From positions 17,966 to 81,965 of the forward strand of contig CAZPVX010000021.1 of NCBI GenBank assembly GCA_964590135.1: DNA of 64,000 nt. The letters are read 5' to 3'. Positions 43,066 to 52,041 of the stretch are shown here, in pieces. The notes under the pieces were generated by a model, which was not told the origin of the DNA, did no database searches, and was given only the letters and a program-made list of their open reading frames with translations. Source of the stretch: JBDHWI01 sp964590135 (GTDB lineage Bacteria > Chloroflexota > Anaerolineae > J036 > Brachytrichaceae). Positions within the stretch are counted from its first letter, which is position 1. Each line of letters starts with the position of its first letter. Both the position numbers and the translations under genes were made by a program.

Positions 43066-46011
43066 ATGACATCAACCACATCAACCACACCAGCCACACT
43101 CGCAACTGCCATTGAGCGGCTGCCGATCTTCGCCACAGACCTGACGCAATTGGCACTGGAGGGTCGATTGACGCCGGCGTATGGCCGGAATCGCGAAGCA
43201 GACGAAGTGATGACCGCGCTGGCCTCGCCAGGCGCGCTGTATCCATTGTTGGTGGGCGGCCCGCGCGGCGGCAAGACGTCCGTCGCCCATCATGTCGTCA
43301 ACCGCATCGTGCGGGGGGAATGTCCGCCGGCGCTGGTTGGGCTGAAAGTCTATGAACTTACGCCCAGCCGGCTGTTGCACGGCCTCGGCGGCGTGCCGCG
43401 CTGGAGCAGTGAGTTGAGCGATTTCCTCACCGCGCTGGCCGATTCGAACAATGTGCTGTATCTGCGCGACTTTCACAGCGCGCTCGGCCTCGGCATGTCG
43501 ATGGACGAGAACACACCCGACATGTCCTCTTTGCTGGCCGACCTGCTGCAGTCCACGCATCCGCACCTGATCCTCGAATCGCGCCAGCGCTCGATGGAGC
43601 GCATGTTCACCGAGTTGCCCGGCCTGCGCAACCTGATCACACCGGTGCATGTGGATAGCATGACGCGCGACGAGGCCGCAAGTGTGGTTTCTCGCGCAGT
43701 GGAGGATCTGGAGATCATTCATGAGATCAGCGTTGAGCCGGCGGCCTACAACGAAGCGTTGGAGTTGGCGGGTCGTTTTCAGGTGAATGAACTGCTACCC
43801 GGCTCGGCGATTGATATTTTGATTGACGCGCTGGCGACCGCCGGCGCTACAGATGGCCCAATCACTGCCGCCGGCGTGCGCAGGCGCTTCATTCAGCGCA
43901 GCGGCCTGCCGGAATTTCTCGTCAGCGACGACGCCGGCTACGATGAAGCCCGCACGCGCGCGCAGTTGTCGCAGCGCGTGTTTGGACAGGATGCCGCCGT
44001 CGAGGCTGTCTTGCGCATGATCGCGCTGGTGCGCACGCGCATGAACAACCCCATCCGTCCGATGGGCGTGTTCCTCTTCCTTGGCCCCACCGGCGTCGGC
44101 AAGACTGAACTGGTAAAGGCGCTTTCGCACTTCCTGTTCGGCGGGCAGGAGCGCATCGTGCGCTTCAACATGGCCGATTTCAACGACCCCTGGCGCTCGG
44201 TGCCGCGCATGTTCGGCGATCCGCACGGCCCGAACGAGACGGCGCGCAAAGGCCTGCTGGCGAGCCGGCTGGAGCAACAGACCTTCGCCGTGCTGCTGCT
44301 CGATGAGTTCGAGAAGGCGCTGCCAGAGATGTATCAGCGCTTCCTGCAGCTCTTCGACGAGGGCATCCTTGTCGACGGCCTGGGCAACGAGTTGAACCTG
44401 CGCAACACCGTCATCGTGTTGACCTCCAACCTTGGCGCACAACTCATCAACCCGCCGATTGGCTTCCGCGTCACCGATCCGCTGGAGGAGACCGAGCGCG
44501 CGGTGATGCGCGAGAGCGAAGCGTATTTCCGGCCCGAATTCATCAACCGGCTCGACGCAGTGTGTTTCTTCAAGCCGCTCTCGCGCAGCGTTATTCGGCA
44601 GATCGCGCAGCGCGAATTGAACGACGTGGTTGCGCGCGAGGGCATTGCGCGGCGCAATCTGCGCGTGAGTGTGGACGACAGCGTGTTCGACGTGCTGGTG
44701 GAGCGCGGCTACGACCTGCGCTTCGGCGCGCGCTATCTGAAGCGACAGATCGAGCGCACGATTTCCTATCCCCTGGCGCGACAGATAGCGTTGAAGCGGT
44801 TGATGGATGGCGCGGCGGTGCGGCTGGTGGTGCGCGATGGCGAGGTGGCTGTGAGTGTGCTGAAGGATGAGGCCGAACCGGCGACTACTGCCATTCCAGC
44901 CACCCCAGCCCAGCAACTGACCGCCAAGGAGTTGCGCTTGCGGCTGGCCGGCTTCGATGAGCGCATCGCCATGATGATGGCGCAGCACGGCATCGACGAG
45001 ATCAAGACGCGCGTCGCCGGCATCATGGCGCGCATCGGCCAGCCTGATTTCTGGCAAAGCGCGCCGGATGCCACAGCGCAGATCGAGGCGATGAACGCGA
45101 TGACGCAGCGCATCGATCAGGTTGAAAGTGTGCAGCGGCTGCGCGAGCAGGTGGCCGAGGCGCTGGAGCGGACTGCGACCAGCCGCGGCCGCGCCGGCAT
45201 GCCGGCATTGGCAGAGGCAAATGCGCTGTTCCGCGTGCTGGAGCGCGAATTGCCGCTGGCCGAAACGGTGCTGTGTCTGCGCAGCGAAGAGGATCAGGCC
45301 GGCGCGTTCCTCACAGTGCGGGCGTTGGTGGCTGCCAACGAGGACCCGGCGCTGGCAGCGGGGTGGGCGCGCGACCTGACGCTGATGTATGCCGGCTGGG
45401 GCAAGGCCCGCAGCTTTGAGGTGACTTTGCTGCACGAGGCGACATCCGGTGAAGGGGTGCTGGAGGCGACCTTGTGCATCGATGGGTATGGCGCGTTTGC
45501 GCTGTTGCGCGGCGAGGCCGGCATCCACAAGCTGGTGCGGCCTGCACCGCAGCGCAGCACTGTGCGGATGACGGTGCGGGCATCGGTGGAGGTGATGGCA
45601 GACTTGCCTGGCGACGAACTGCTGCTCCGCGAGGTGTCCATCCAACACAGGCCGCTGCGCGAGGCTGGCGCTCTGACCGACCGGCTGACGCGGCAAACGA
45701 CGATCTCGCTGGGCAAGACGAGCGAGCGCACCGGCCGCATGCTGGTGTGGCGACATGGCCAGCTGAGTGAGACGCTGGAGCCGATGGCGCGTCGCTTTGC
45801 GGCGCAATGGCTGGCGCGCCAGGACGCCGGCGATGCCGCATCTGCTGCAACGGATGTGGCGGAGGATGCGCCGGTGCGCACCTACACGCTATTCAAGCAG
45901 CAAAGCGTGAAGGATGCCCGCACGGGCGTGGTGAGCCATCAGGTGAAGAAGGTGCTTGCCGGCGCGCTCGACGACTTCCTGATCGCTTACCTGACACAGA
46001 GCGCTGGCTGA
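43066..46011 (+). CDS. ClpB-like double AAA+ ATPase fused to a release-factor-2-like module lacking GGQ
   Basis: A 981-residue protein. Residues 20-290: AAA+ domain 1 (LPIFATDLTQLALEGRLTPA, Walker A GGPRGGKT at 64-71). Residues 300-600: ClpB-type AAA+ domain 2 (RVFGQDAAVEAVLRMIALVR, Walker A GPTGVGKT 340-347, Walker B LLLDEFEKA near 413, and a D2-small domain FGARYLKRQIERTISYPLA). Residues 618-981, about the length of RF2, match PrfB along their full extent: QPDFW at 659, WARDLTLMYAGWGKARSF, GIHKLVR at 819, and C-terminal KDARTGVVSHQ...LAGALDDFL. The RF2 SPF tripeptide is APQ here (827-829), and the GGQ region reads REAGALTD (865-872). Start at 43066 is chosen because sequence before it is poorly coding and a terminator lies upstream; 42970 is an alternative. 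Confidence 0.75.
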   Translation: MTSTTSTTPATLATAIERLPIFATDLTQLALEGRLTPAYGRNREADEVMTALASPGALYPLLVGGPRGGKTSVAHHVVNRIVRGECPPALVGLKVYELTPSRLLHGLGGVPRWSSELSDFLTALADSNNVLYLRDFHSALGLGMSMDENTPDMSSLLADLLQSTHPHLILESRQRSMERMFTELPGLRNLITPVHVDSMTRDEAASVVSRAVEDLEIIHEISVEPAAYNEALELAGRFQVNELLPGSAIDILIDALATAGATDGPITAAGVRRRFIQRSGLPEFLVSDDAGYDEARTRAQLSQRVFGQDAAVEAVLRMIALVRTRMNNPIRPMGVFLFLGPTGVGKTELVKALSHFLFGGQERIVRFNMADFNDPWRSVPRMFGDPHGPNETARKGLLASRLEQQTFAVLLLDEFEKALPEMYQRFLQLFDEGILVDGLGNELNLRNTVIVLTSNLGAQLINPPIGFRVTDPLEETERAVMRESEAYFRPEFINRLDAVCFFKPLSRSVIRQIAQRELNDVVAREGIARRNLRVSVDDSVFDVLVERGYDLRFGARYLKRQIERTISYPLARQIALKRLMDGAAVRLVVRDGEVAVSVLKDEAEPATTAIPATPAQQLTAKELRLRLAGFDERIAMMMAQHGIDEIKTRVAGIMARIGQPDFWQSAPDATAQIEAMNAMTQRIDQVESVQRLREQVAEALERTATSRGRAGMPALAEANALFRVLERELPLAETVLCLRSEEDQAGAFLTVRALVAANEDPALAAGWARDLTLMYAGWGKARSFEVTLLHEATSGEGVLEATLCIDGYGAFALLRGEAGIHKLVRPAPQRSTVRMTVRASVEVMADLPGDELLLREVSIQHRPLREAGALTDRLTRQTTISLGKTSERTGRMLVWRHGQLSETLEPMARRFAAQWLARQDAGDAASAATDVAEDAPVRTYTLFKQQSVKDARTGVVSHQVKKVLAGALDDFLIAYLTQSAG

Positions 46012-46012
46012 C

Positions 46013-46048
46013 AAAAAGAGGTTGGAGCGCTTCAATCGCTTCAACCTC
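46013..46048 (-). terminator. Hairpin terminator between convergent genes
   Basis: GAGGTTGGAGCG (46018-46029) pairs with CGCTTCAACCTC (46037-46048), one G-T pair, seven-base loop. On the minus strand the stem is followed by TTTTT (complement of 46013-46017), so it ends the XPB-module transcript. It may also serve the Clp-fusion gene, which stops just before. Confidence 0.75.
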
Positions 46049-46052
46049 ATTG

Positions 46053-47846
46053 TCAAATTGAGATTCCGCGCTCGATCAGCATCTGCTTCACCGCATCGGC
46101 GTGGTCAGCGTCTACAACCGCCAGCGGCATCAGGCTGCCGTCGATGGGGGTGAGGTATTTGCCCACCTGCTTGTCGTTCATCAAGTTGCTCAGCACGTCG
46201 AGGCTGCTCAACTCCAACAGCACCACCTGCTGCATCTTACCGACGCCGAAGTAGGTGGCCCAGGCGCGAATTTTGTCGACAAGCGCCTCTGGCGCCGGCC
46301 CGCTGTGCAACTCGGCCAGCGTCGCCAGCAATTGGTCGAGCGTGAGGCCGGCGCTCATTGCGTTGCGCACGCTGCCGGCGGTGATGCGCGTGCCGCCTTC
46401 GCTGCTGTTCCCCGCCGGCGAAGCGCTTTCAGCAAATTGCGCCAGCCGTCCCAATGCGAACACCGAGGGCGCCGGCTGGGTGAAGATCACTTCGCCGTCC
46501 TCTGTCGCGCGCAGCACTGCCTCGCAGCCGGCCTCATCGGCCATCTGCAACGTTGGCACCCAGCCGGCGTCGCGCAGGGCGGTCACCACCTCGCCGGCGC
46601 CATGCCCGTCGATCAGCCCGAATCTCTCGCCCAACTTGCGCAGCTTGAATGCCTTGAGCGTGGCGCCGGCTTCAGTCTGCGCTTCGGCGTCGGCAAATTG
46701 CACCAGCACTTTGTTGCGGTAAAAGGTGATCCGGCGATGCGTCTGCTCCCACTCTTCAAGCGAGCGCCGCACATTCATGGCCACCGGCGCATTCTGGTGC
46801 TGTTCCAGAAATGACAGCACGCGCTCGGCATCCCAGCCGGCCTGCTGGCCGTGATACAGCGACTCGCGCGTGAGTTGATATGTGATCACGCGCTCGCCGC
46901 CCTGCGAATCGGCGAACTGATCGAGATCGTTCAGCACCATGTCGCTGATCGGTTCCAGCGCCAGCACGGCAAAATTAGGCTGCACGATGAGCTTGCCGCC
47001 ATTCTCGTCAAATGGCGGTTGTGGCTGCAGGCCGAGCAGCCACGCGCCGGCGTCGGTCAGGCGATAGGCTTGTGGCGTGCTGTTCTCGCCGCGCTCGGCC
47101 TTCGCGCTGCAGCCCAATTCAACCAGACCCAGCCAATGCAAAGGGCCGGTCAGCAGGTTGAGGATGAAGCCGGCTTCCACCGCGTCCCAGCCCGATGCTT
47201 CATCCTTCACATTGCTGAAAGTGATGCCGAACGGGTTGTTGGGGCCGTAGTATGGCGAGGTGTAGAGGCCGCCGTAGTTGTTGCGATGCCGGCGCTCGAA
47301 CAGGAACGGATAGTCGTTGCGCTTCATCGTCGCAACCAGATTGATCGGACTGAGCCATTCGCCGTTGTGGCCGGCGGACAATTTGGTGAGCGTGCGCAAC
47401 AGCGCCAGCCGCGCCTTGCCCAACGCCGGCGGCGATTCGCGCCGCACATCCACGCCGGTAAAGGGCAGGGGCAATCGCACCAGTTCATTCCATGCGCCGC
47501 TGTCGCGCCAGATGTCGAAGCACCACTTGACGCGCTGGGGCATGCTCATGCCGAGCAGCTTGCTGACGGGGTTGACGCGCAGGGTGTGATCGAAATTTGT
47601 GCCGCTCAGCTCGTGCATGGTGGTGAGCAACCGGCGCATAAACCACAGCCGGCCGTTGCGCTGCTCATCCGCCGGCGACTCGGCTGCGTTCAAGGCCGCC
47701 AGCAAAGACCGGAATCCGCTCTTGTAGATCCAGCCTTGCTGGGTCAGCGACAATTCGCCCAGTCTGCGCACATGCCGCCAATAGCGGCCCAGATCGCGCT
47801 GGAAATCAAACGCGCTGGCGGCGACGATCACTTCGGGTTCTTCCAT
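46053..47846 (-). CDS. Helicase-associated (XPB/Ssl2-type) domain protein
   Basis: A 597-residue protein of an XPB-associated family. The middle has GKLIVQPNFAVLALEPISDM, QLTRESLYHGQQAGWDAERVLSFLEQHQNAPVAMNVRRSLEEWE, which is the helicase C-terminal-like (Helicase_C_3) region, without Walker A or DEAD motifs. The C-terminus ends in a domain that may interact with XPB. The 30 bases before 47846 are repeat-like (CAGAACTCAGAACCC), so the ATG at 47846 is preferred to the one at 47876, which would add a repeat-derived N-terminus. It is last in the three-gene XPB unit. Confidence 0.6.
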   Translation of the reverse strand: MEEPEVIVAASAFDFQRDLGRYWRHVRRLGELSLTQQGWIYKSGFRSLLAALNAAESPADEQRNGRLWFMRRLLTTMHELSGTNFDHTLRVNPVSKLLGMSMPQRVKWCFDIWRDSGAWNELVRLPLPFTGVDVRRESPPALGKARLALLRTLTKLSAGHNGEWLSPINLVATMKRNDYPFLFERRHRNNYGGLYTSPYYGPNNPFGITFSNVKDEASGWDAVEAGFILNLLTGPLHWLGLVELGCSAKAERGENSTPQAYRLTDAGAWLLGLQPQPPFDENGGKLIVQPNFAVLALEPISDMVLNDLDQFADSQGGERVITYQLTRESLYHGQQAGWDAERVLSFLEQHQNAPVAMNVRRSLEEWEQTHRRITFYRNKVLVQFADAEAQTEAGATLKAFKLRKLGERFGLIDGHGAGEVVTALRDAGWVPTLQMADEAGCEAVLRATEDGEVIFTQPAPSVFALGRLAQFAESASPAGNSSEGGTRITAGSVRNAMSAGLTLDQLLATLAELHSGPAPEALVDKIRAWATYFGVGKMQQVVLLELSSLDVLSNLMNDKQVGKYLTPIDGSLMPLAVVDADHADAVKQMLIERGISI

Positions 47847-47878
47847 CGCGGGTTCTGAGTTCTGAGCGCTCAGCATGT

Positions 47879-49843
47879 TTACTTTACCCTCGGTGTGTAG
47901 CCTTTGGCCTGCATCTCCTCAATCAGTGCGTCGATGGCGTCGTCGGGCAGCACGAAGGCGCGCGGTGAAAGCTGGTAGATCACCTTTTGCATCAGGCTGG
48001 TGCCGGCGGCCAATTCGCGCGCGGCGAAGTCATCGGCCAGTTCCAGCACGGTCAGAGATTGATACACACGAATGCGGCCAAAACGCCGCGCAATTTGTCT
48101 GAACTGCTCGCTGATGTGGCGCGGCAGTTGCACCTTGATCAGCTTGAATTGTGCGCTGATGTCGTCCATCGACACGCCATTTTGCAGCGCGCGCTCGATG
48201 CTCGCCGGCGTGAAGATGTATGTGAATGGCGCGTCGCCGCGGTCGGCGACTTGGCGGATGGCGCCGATGAACGCGGCGCGGTCGGGCGCCGGCGGAATGC
48301 GCAGGGTGAACGTGTCCACCCAGTCGATCGGCTCGATGGCGCGCTCGCCCGGTGCGCTGGCCGCCGGCAGCGTCGCTGCATTGTTGATGAGTGCCTGCCC
48401 CAGATCGGTGATGCGAAAGGCGGTCAACGCGCTTTCATGCAGCCTCACTTCCACCGCGCCGAACCATGTCAGCGACTCCATGATGATGCGCTCGATGATC
48501 CTGCCGACGCTGTTGCGCCATTCGTTCTCGCGCCCGACCTGGATGCGCGCATTGCCGCGCATGGCGAACCACCATTCTGCGCGCGTCGCGAAGGTCCAGG
48601 CGCATTCTGGAAAGAAAGCAAAAAGCCGGCGCTGCAGATCTGCCCAATCGATCCATCTGCCGGCGGGCAGGCCGCACAGCACGCGCGCCACATACCGTCG
48701 CAGCGCGCACCACTCGGCAGCAAAAAGTGCCGGCGTCAGGTCACGCGCGCCAATTGCCCGCATCAGGATGAATGCATCGCGCGCGCGCAATGAGGCCGAT
48801 GCGCTGCGCGCTTCCAGCGGCGCCATGATCTCTTCGCTCCACGCCCGCCATGCGCGGCGCAGTTTGTGCTCGCCGTTCAGCACCAGCCACTCTTCGATGG
48901 CGCTTGCGCGCGGGCGGGCATACACGCTGCTTACCTGCTCGCGCAATTCGGGATATTCCAGCAGTTGCATGGCGCAGGCGATGGCGAGGAAGAACTCACA
49001 CTGCGCCGCGCTGAGGCCGGTCTGGTTTTCCAGCGCGGCGGCAGCCTGCGGCGTGAAGGCCGGCATGAGCGGGATGGCGATGCCGGTCTGCGGGTCTGGC
49101 GCCCAGTTTGGGCGCGAATGCAGCACGCGATCCACCTCTTCGGCGTCATGCTCCCACTCGCGCAGCCAGCTCAGCCGCGCAGCCTGCTTGTGCGCCGGCA
49201 ATGCCGGCCGCAGGGTCGCGCCGCTTTGCATGATGACGCTGAGAAAGACGTCGAAATCTTCCAGAAAGTTGAGCGGGCGTGATGTGATGTGCGAATCAGC
49301 CGCTGCCTCGCTCACGATGCGAGCGTCGAATTGCATCACTGGCACGCTGCCGGGGAGCGGCAGCCATTGATAAAACACGTCGCGATAACCGCTGAGGTGA
49401 GCGGCGTGGGTCGGAAAGAGCAGCGCGCGGCTGCGCAGCGCGTCGATCATCTCGCCGAGCTTGCGATCGGCGTCGCGATCCACCGGCCGGCGCCACACCA
49501 TCGCCATCACCGTGCGCGGGATGGGCAACTCGTGGTCGCGCGCAGTGAGCAGCCGGCGGGCGAACTCCTGCTGCTCGTCACTCAGCCCTTCCAACAGGGC
49601 ATCTGGCGCGTCGGTCAGCCGCGCCACACGCTCTCGCAGCGCAGTGACAACCTGCTCGATCAGGCCGACCCGTGAATTCCCGCGCGGGATGACGCCGAGC
49701 CAGCGCGCAAGCTCGCGCAATTGTGGGCTGGTGAACTCCGCCTCGATCACCTGATCCAATGCGACCGTGCCGCCGCGAAAGGGCAGCGCGGTTGGCCATC
49801 TGTGATGAGGAGCCGGGGGTTGGATGGATGGCGTCATACGCAT
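47879..49843 (-). CDS. Large protein of the XPB helicase module
   Basis: A 654-residue protein. The C-terminal part (FTYIFTPASIERALQNGVSMDDISAQFKLI...PRHISEQFRQIARRFGRIRVYQSLTVLELAD) is again of the helicase-associated type found beside XPB. The N-terminal two thirds is helical and rich in Trp and Arg, without motifs I recognise. It lies between the XPB gene and the other helicase-associated gene on one strand. The start could be 49837 (second Met). Confidence 0.5.
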   Translation of the reverse strand: MRMTPSIQPPAPHHRWPTALPFRGGTVALDQVIEAEFTSPQLRELARWLGVIPRGNSRVGLIEQVVTALRERVARLTDAPDALLEGLSDEQQEFARRLLTARDHELPIPRTVMAMVWRRPVDRDADRKLGEMIDALRSRALLFPTHAAHLSGYRDVFYQWLPLPGSVPVMQFDARIVSEAAADSHITSRPLNFLEDFDVFLSVIMQSGATLRPALPAHKQAARLSWLREWEHDAEEVDRVLHSRPNWAPDPQTGIAIPLMPAFTPQAAAALENQTGLSAAQCEFFLAIACAMQLLEYPELREQVSSVYARPRASAIEEWLVLNGEHKLRRAWRAWSEEIMAPLEARSASASLRARDAFILMRAIGARDLTPALFAAEWCALRRYVARVLCGLPAGRWIDWADLQRRLFAFFPECAWTFATRAEWWFAMRGNARIQVGRENEWRNSVGRIIERIIMESLTWFGAVEVRLHESALTAFRITDLGQALINNAATLPAASAPGERAIEPIDWVDTFTLRIPPAPDRAAFIGAIRQVADRGDAPFTYIFTPASIERALQNGVSMDDISAQFKLIKVQLPRHISEQFRQIARRFGRIRVYQSLTVLELADDFAARELAAGTSLMQKVIYQLSPRAFVLPDDAIDALIEEMQAKGYTPRVK

Positions 49844-49945
49844 TCACCGAGCAGCCCTGGCAGGGGCGCGATGGCGCAGAGAAAGGGATCTGCATCCTTG
49901 CGGGAGAGCCTCTGCATTGTGAAACATGCGATTACCAGACGTCAT

Positions 49946-51841
49946 CTAACGATTGCCGGCTTCCAGCAGGCCGCTCACGGTTCGGCTTGGCGCGCCGGCG
50001 TTGATGGCGATGAGCGCCGGCGTGAAGGCCGGCACTTCCTCTTCATACAGAATGTCGTAGTGATAGCCCTGTTCGGTGAGGAAGAGCTGCCGCTTGGCTG
50101 CGTATTCCTGATCCAGCGTGTCACGCGTGACGATGGTGTAGAAGTGCGCGAGCAGGCCATTCTGCTTGGGGCGCAGCACGCGGCCCAGCCGTTGCGCCTC
50201 TTCCTGCCGGCTGCCGAACATGCCGCTCACCTGAATCAGCACGTTGGCGTCGGGCAGGTCGATGGAGAAGTTGCCGACCTTGGAAAGCACCAGCCGGCGA
50301 ATCTCGCCCTCGCGAAACTGCCGATACAAAATCTCGCGCTGCTTCACCGGCGTCTCACCGGTGATGAGCGGCGCGTCCAGCCGCCTGGCGATCTGCTCCA
50401 ATTGCGGGATGTACTGGCCGATGATCAGCACGTCGTCATCCTTGTGCTTCTGCATCAACATGCTGATGACCTGCTGCTTGCGCAGGTTGGCCGCCGCGAA
50501 GTGATATTTCTGATCCTGACCGGTGACTGCGTATTCCATGCGGTCTTCATCGGCCAGCGCCACGCGGATTTCGTGGCATTCGGCGGTCGCGATCCAGCCC
50601 TGCTTTTCGAGGTCTTTCCACGGCACGTCGTATTTCTTGGGGCCGACCAGCGTGAAGACGTCGCCTTCCATGCCGTCCTCGCGCACGAGCGTGGCGGTCA
50701 GGCCGAGCCGGCGGCGCGCTTGAATCTCGGCGGTCACGCGGAACACCGGCGCCGGCAACAGATGCACCTCGTCGTAGATGATGAGACCCCAATCCTGTTG
50801 GTTGAAAAGCTGCATGTGCGGGTATTCGCTGATCCTGGGCAGCTTGCGGTTGGAAGGTCGCTTCGTCTCTGTGTCCGGCAGCCGATCCCGGGTCGGATTG
50901 TCGTCATCGGCTGCTCCATTGCCATTGGCTGCATTGCCGTCGGCCAGATTGCCGATCGCCTTGCCCTTGCGCGGGTGATACGTCAACACTTGATACGTGC
51001 AGACTGTGACCGGCTTGATGTCTTTCTTCAGGCCGCTATATTCGCCGATCTGGTCTTCGGTCAACGTGGTCTTGTCGAGCAGCTCGCGAATCCATTGCCG
51101 CACGGCGACGGTGTTTGGCGCAAGGATGAGCGTGGCGCATTGCGCCTTCAGCATGGCGGCCATGCCGACGATGGTCTTGCCGGCGCCGCAGGGCAACACG
51201 ATCACGCCGCTGCCGCCGGCGGCGCTGCCCTGTGCCCAAAATACACTGGCTGAATCTTCCTGATAGCTGCGCAGTGAGAACGACTGGCCGCCCAGCGTGG
51301 TCTCGCGCAGGCCGAATTGCAGCGTCGCGCCATCGACATAGCCGGCCAGATCCTCGGCCGGATAGCCGATTTGCAGCAGCACGCGCTTGACATGGCCGCG
51401 CTGCGTCGGGTCGATCTCGAAGGTGGTCGCGCCGAGCCGGCTGGTGATCAGGGGCGCGAAGGATTTGTGGCGCGCCAGCTCTTCCATCAGCGCCGGCGAA
51501 TCCGAGATCACCAGCAGGTGGCCGTCTTCGATCGCCAGTTTGATTCGGCCATAGCGCGCAATCGCATCGCGGATGTCGAAGCGCACGTTGTCGGGCAGCG
51601 GATATTTTGAAAAGCGCTCGAGGTCGGCCAGAATCTCGTCGGCGCTCAGGCCGGCGGCGGCCGCGTTCCACAGCGAGAGCGGCGAGATGCGATAGGTGTG
51701 GACGTATTCGGGGCTTTTCTCCAGTTCGGCAAAGCGTGCCAGCGCATCGCGCGCCTCGGTATACAGCGTGTTATCCACTTCCAGCAACACCGACTTGTCG
51801 CTTTGGACAATGAGCGGGTTCTCCGGCTTATAGCTCTGCAT
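49946..51841 (-). CDS. XPB/Ssl2-type DNA helicase
   Basis: A 631-residue superfamily 2 helicase. RSYQEDSASVFWAQ, Walker A GSGVIVLPCGAGKTIVG, motif II IIYDEVHLLPA, motif III GLTATLVREDGMEGDVF, motif V VLSKVGNFSIDLPDANVLIQ and motif VI RQEEAQRLGRVLRPK are XPB-like, including the RED-type residues REDG. N-terminal about 190 residues resemble the damage-recognition region. An Asn/Gly/Asp-rich linker of about 40 residues (GNLADGNAANGNGAADDD) sits between motifs Ib and II and is unusual. In archaea and eukaryotes XPB opens DNA for repair or transcription. It is the first gene of the module. Confidence 0.85.
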   Translation of the reverse strand: MQSYKPENPLIVQSDKSVLLEVDNTLYTEARDALARFAELEKSPEYVHTYRISPLSLWNAAAAGLSADEILADLERFSKYPLPDNVRFDIRDAIARYGRIKLAIEDGHLLVISDSPALMEELARHKSFAPLITSRLGATTFEIDPTQRGHVKRVLLQIGYPAEDLAGYVDGATLQFGLRETTLGGQSFSLRSYQEDSASVFWAQGSAAGGSGVIVLPCGAGKTIVGMAAMLKAQCATLILAPNTVAVRQWIRELLDKTTLTEDQIGEYSGLKKDIKPVTVCTYQVLTYHPRKGKAIGNLADGNAANGNGAADDDNPTRDRLPDTETKRPSNRKLPRISEYPHMQLFNQQDWGLIIYDEVHLLPAPVFRVTAEIQARRRLGLTATLVREDGMEGDVFTLVGPKKYDVPWKDLEKQGWIATAECHEIRVALADEDRMEYAVTGQDQKYHFAAANLRKQQVISMLMQKHKDDDVLIIGQYIPQLEQIARRLDAPLITGETPVKQREILYRQFREGEIRRLVLSKVGNFSIDLPDANVLIQVSGMFGSRQEEAQRLGRVLRPKQNGLLAHFYTIVTRDTLDQEYAAKRQLFLTEQGYHYDILYEEEVPAFTPALIAINAGAPSRTVSGLLEAGNR

Positions 51842-52041
51842 CGAAACAAGAATTAGAACACATTCGAGGTCGGAAAGCTAGATTTATGGCATTTTGGTGT
51901 TTCGCGCGTGGGGAAGGGCTGGCGGTGTGCCTGGACGGGCGCAGGGCGCGACAGTCAAAAAATCAGACATGCAGCTTAGCAATTTCACCGGCGCTTCTCA
52001 CCAACGTCTGCCATGGTAGGCGCCACAAAGGAGAAGATGGC

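Noticed and set aside
43795..45807. A 670-codon open frame on the minus strand, antisense to the Clp fusion gene
   Set aside because: GC-rich coding DNA leaves long open antisense frames. Its translation is His/Arg/Gln-rich with no domain, while the plus strand has clear motifs.
45019..46008. A genuine prfB (RF2) gene
   Set aside because: SPF and GGQ are both absent, so it cannot terminate translation.
43066..46011. That the Clp-RF2 fusion is an artefact of two merged genes
   Set aside because: There is no start codon with a ribosome site at the junction, no N run, the frame is continuous, and the RF part has lost its catalytic motifs, as expected for a domain rather than a working prfB.
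49721..51253. A 510-codon plus-strand frame opposite the XPB helicase gene
   Set aside because: Shadow of the helicase; composition is unlike a protein and there is no ribosome site.
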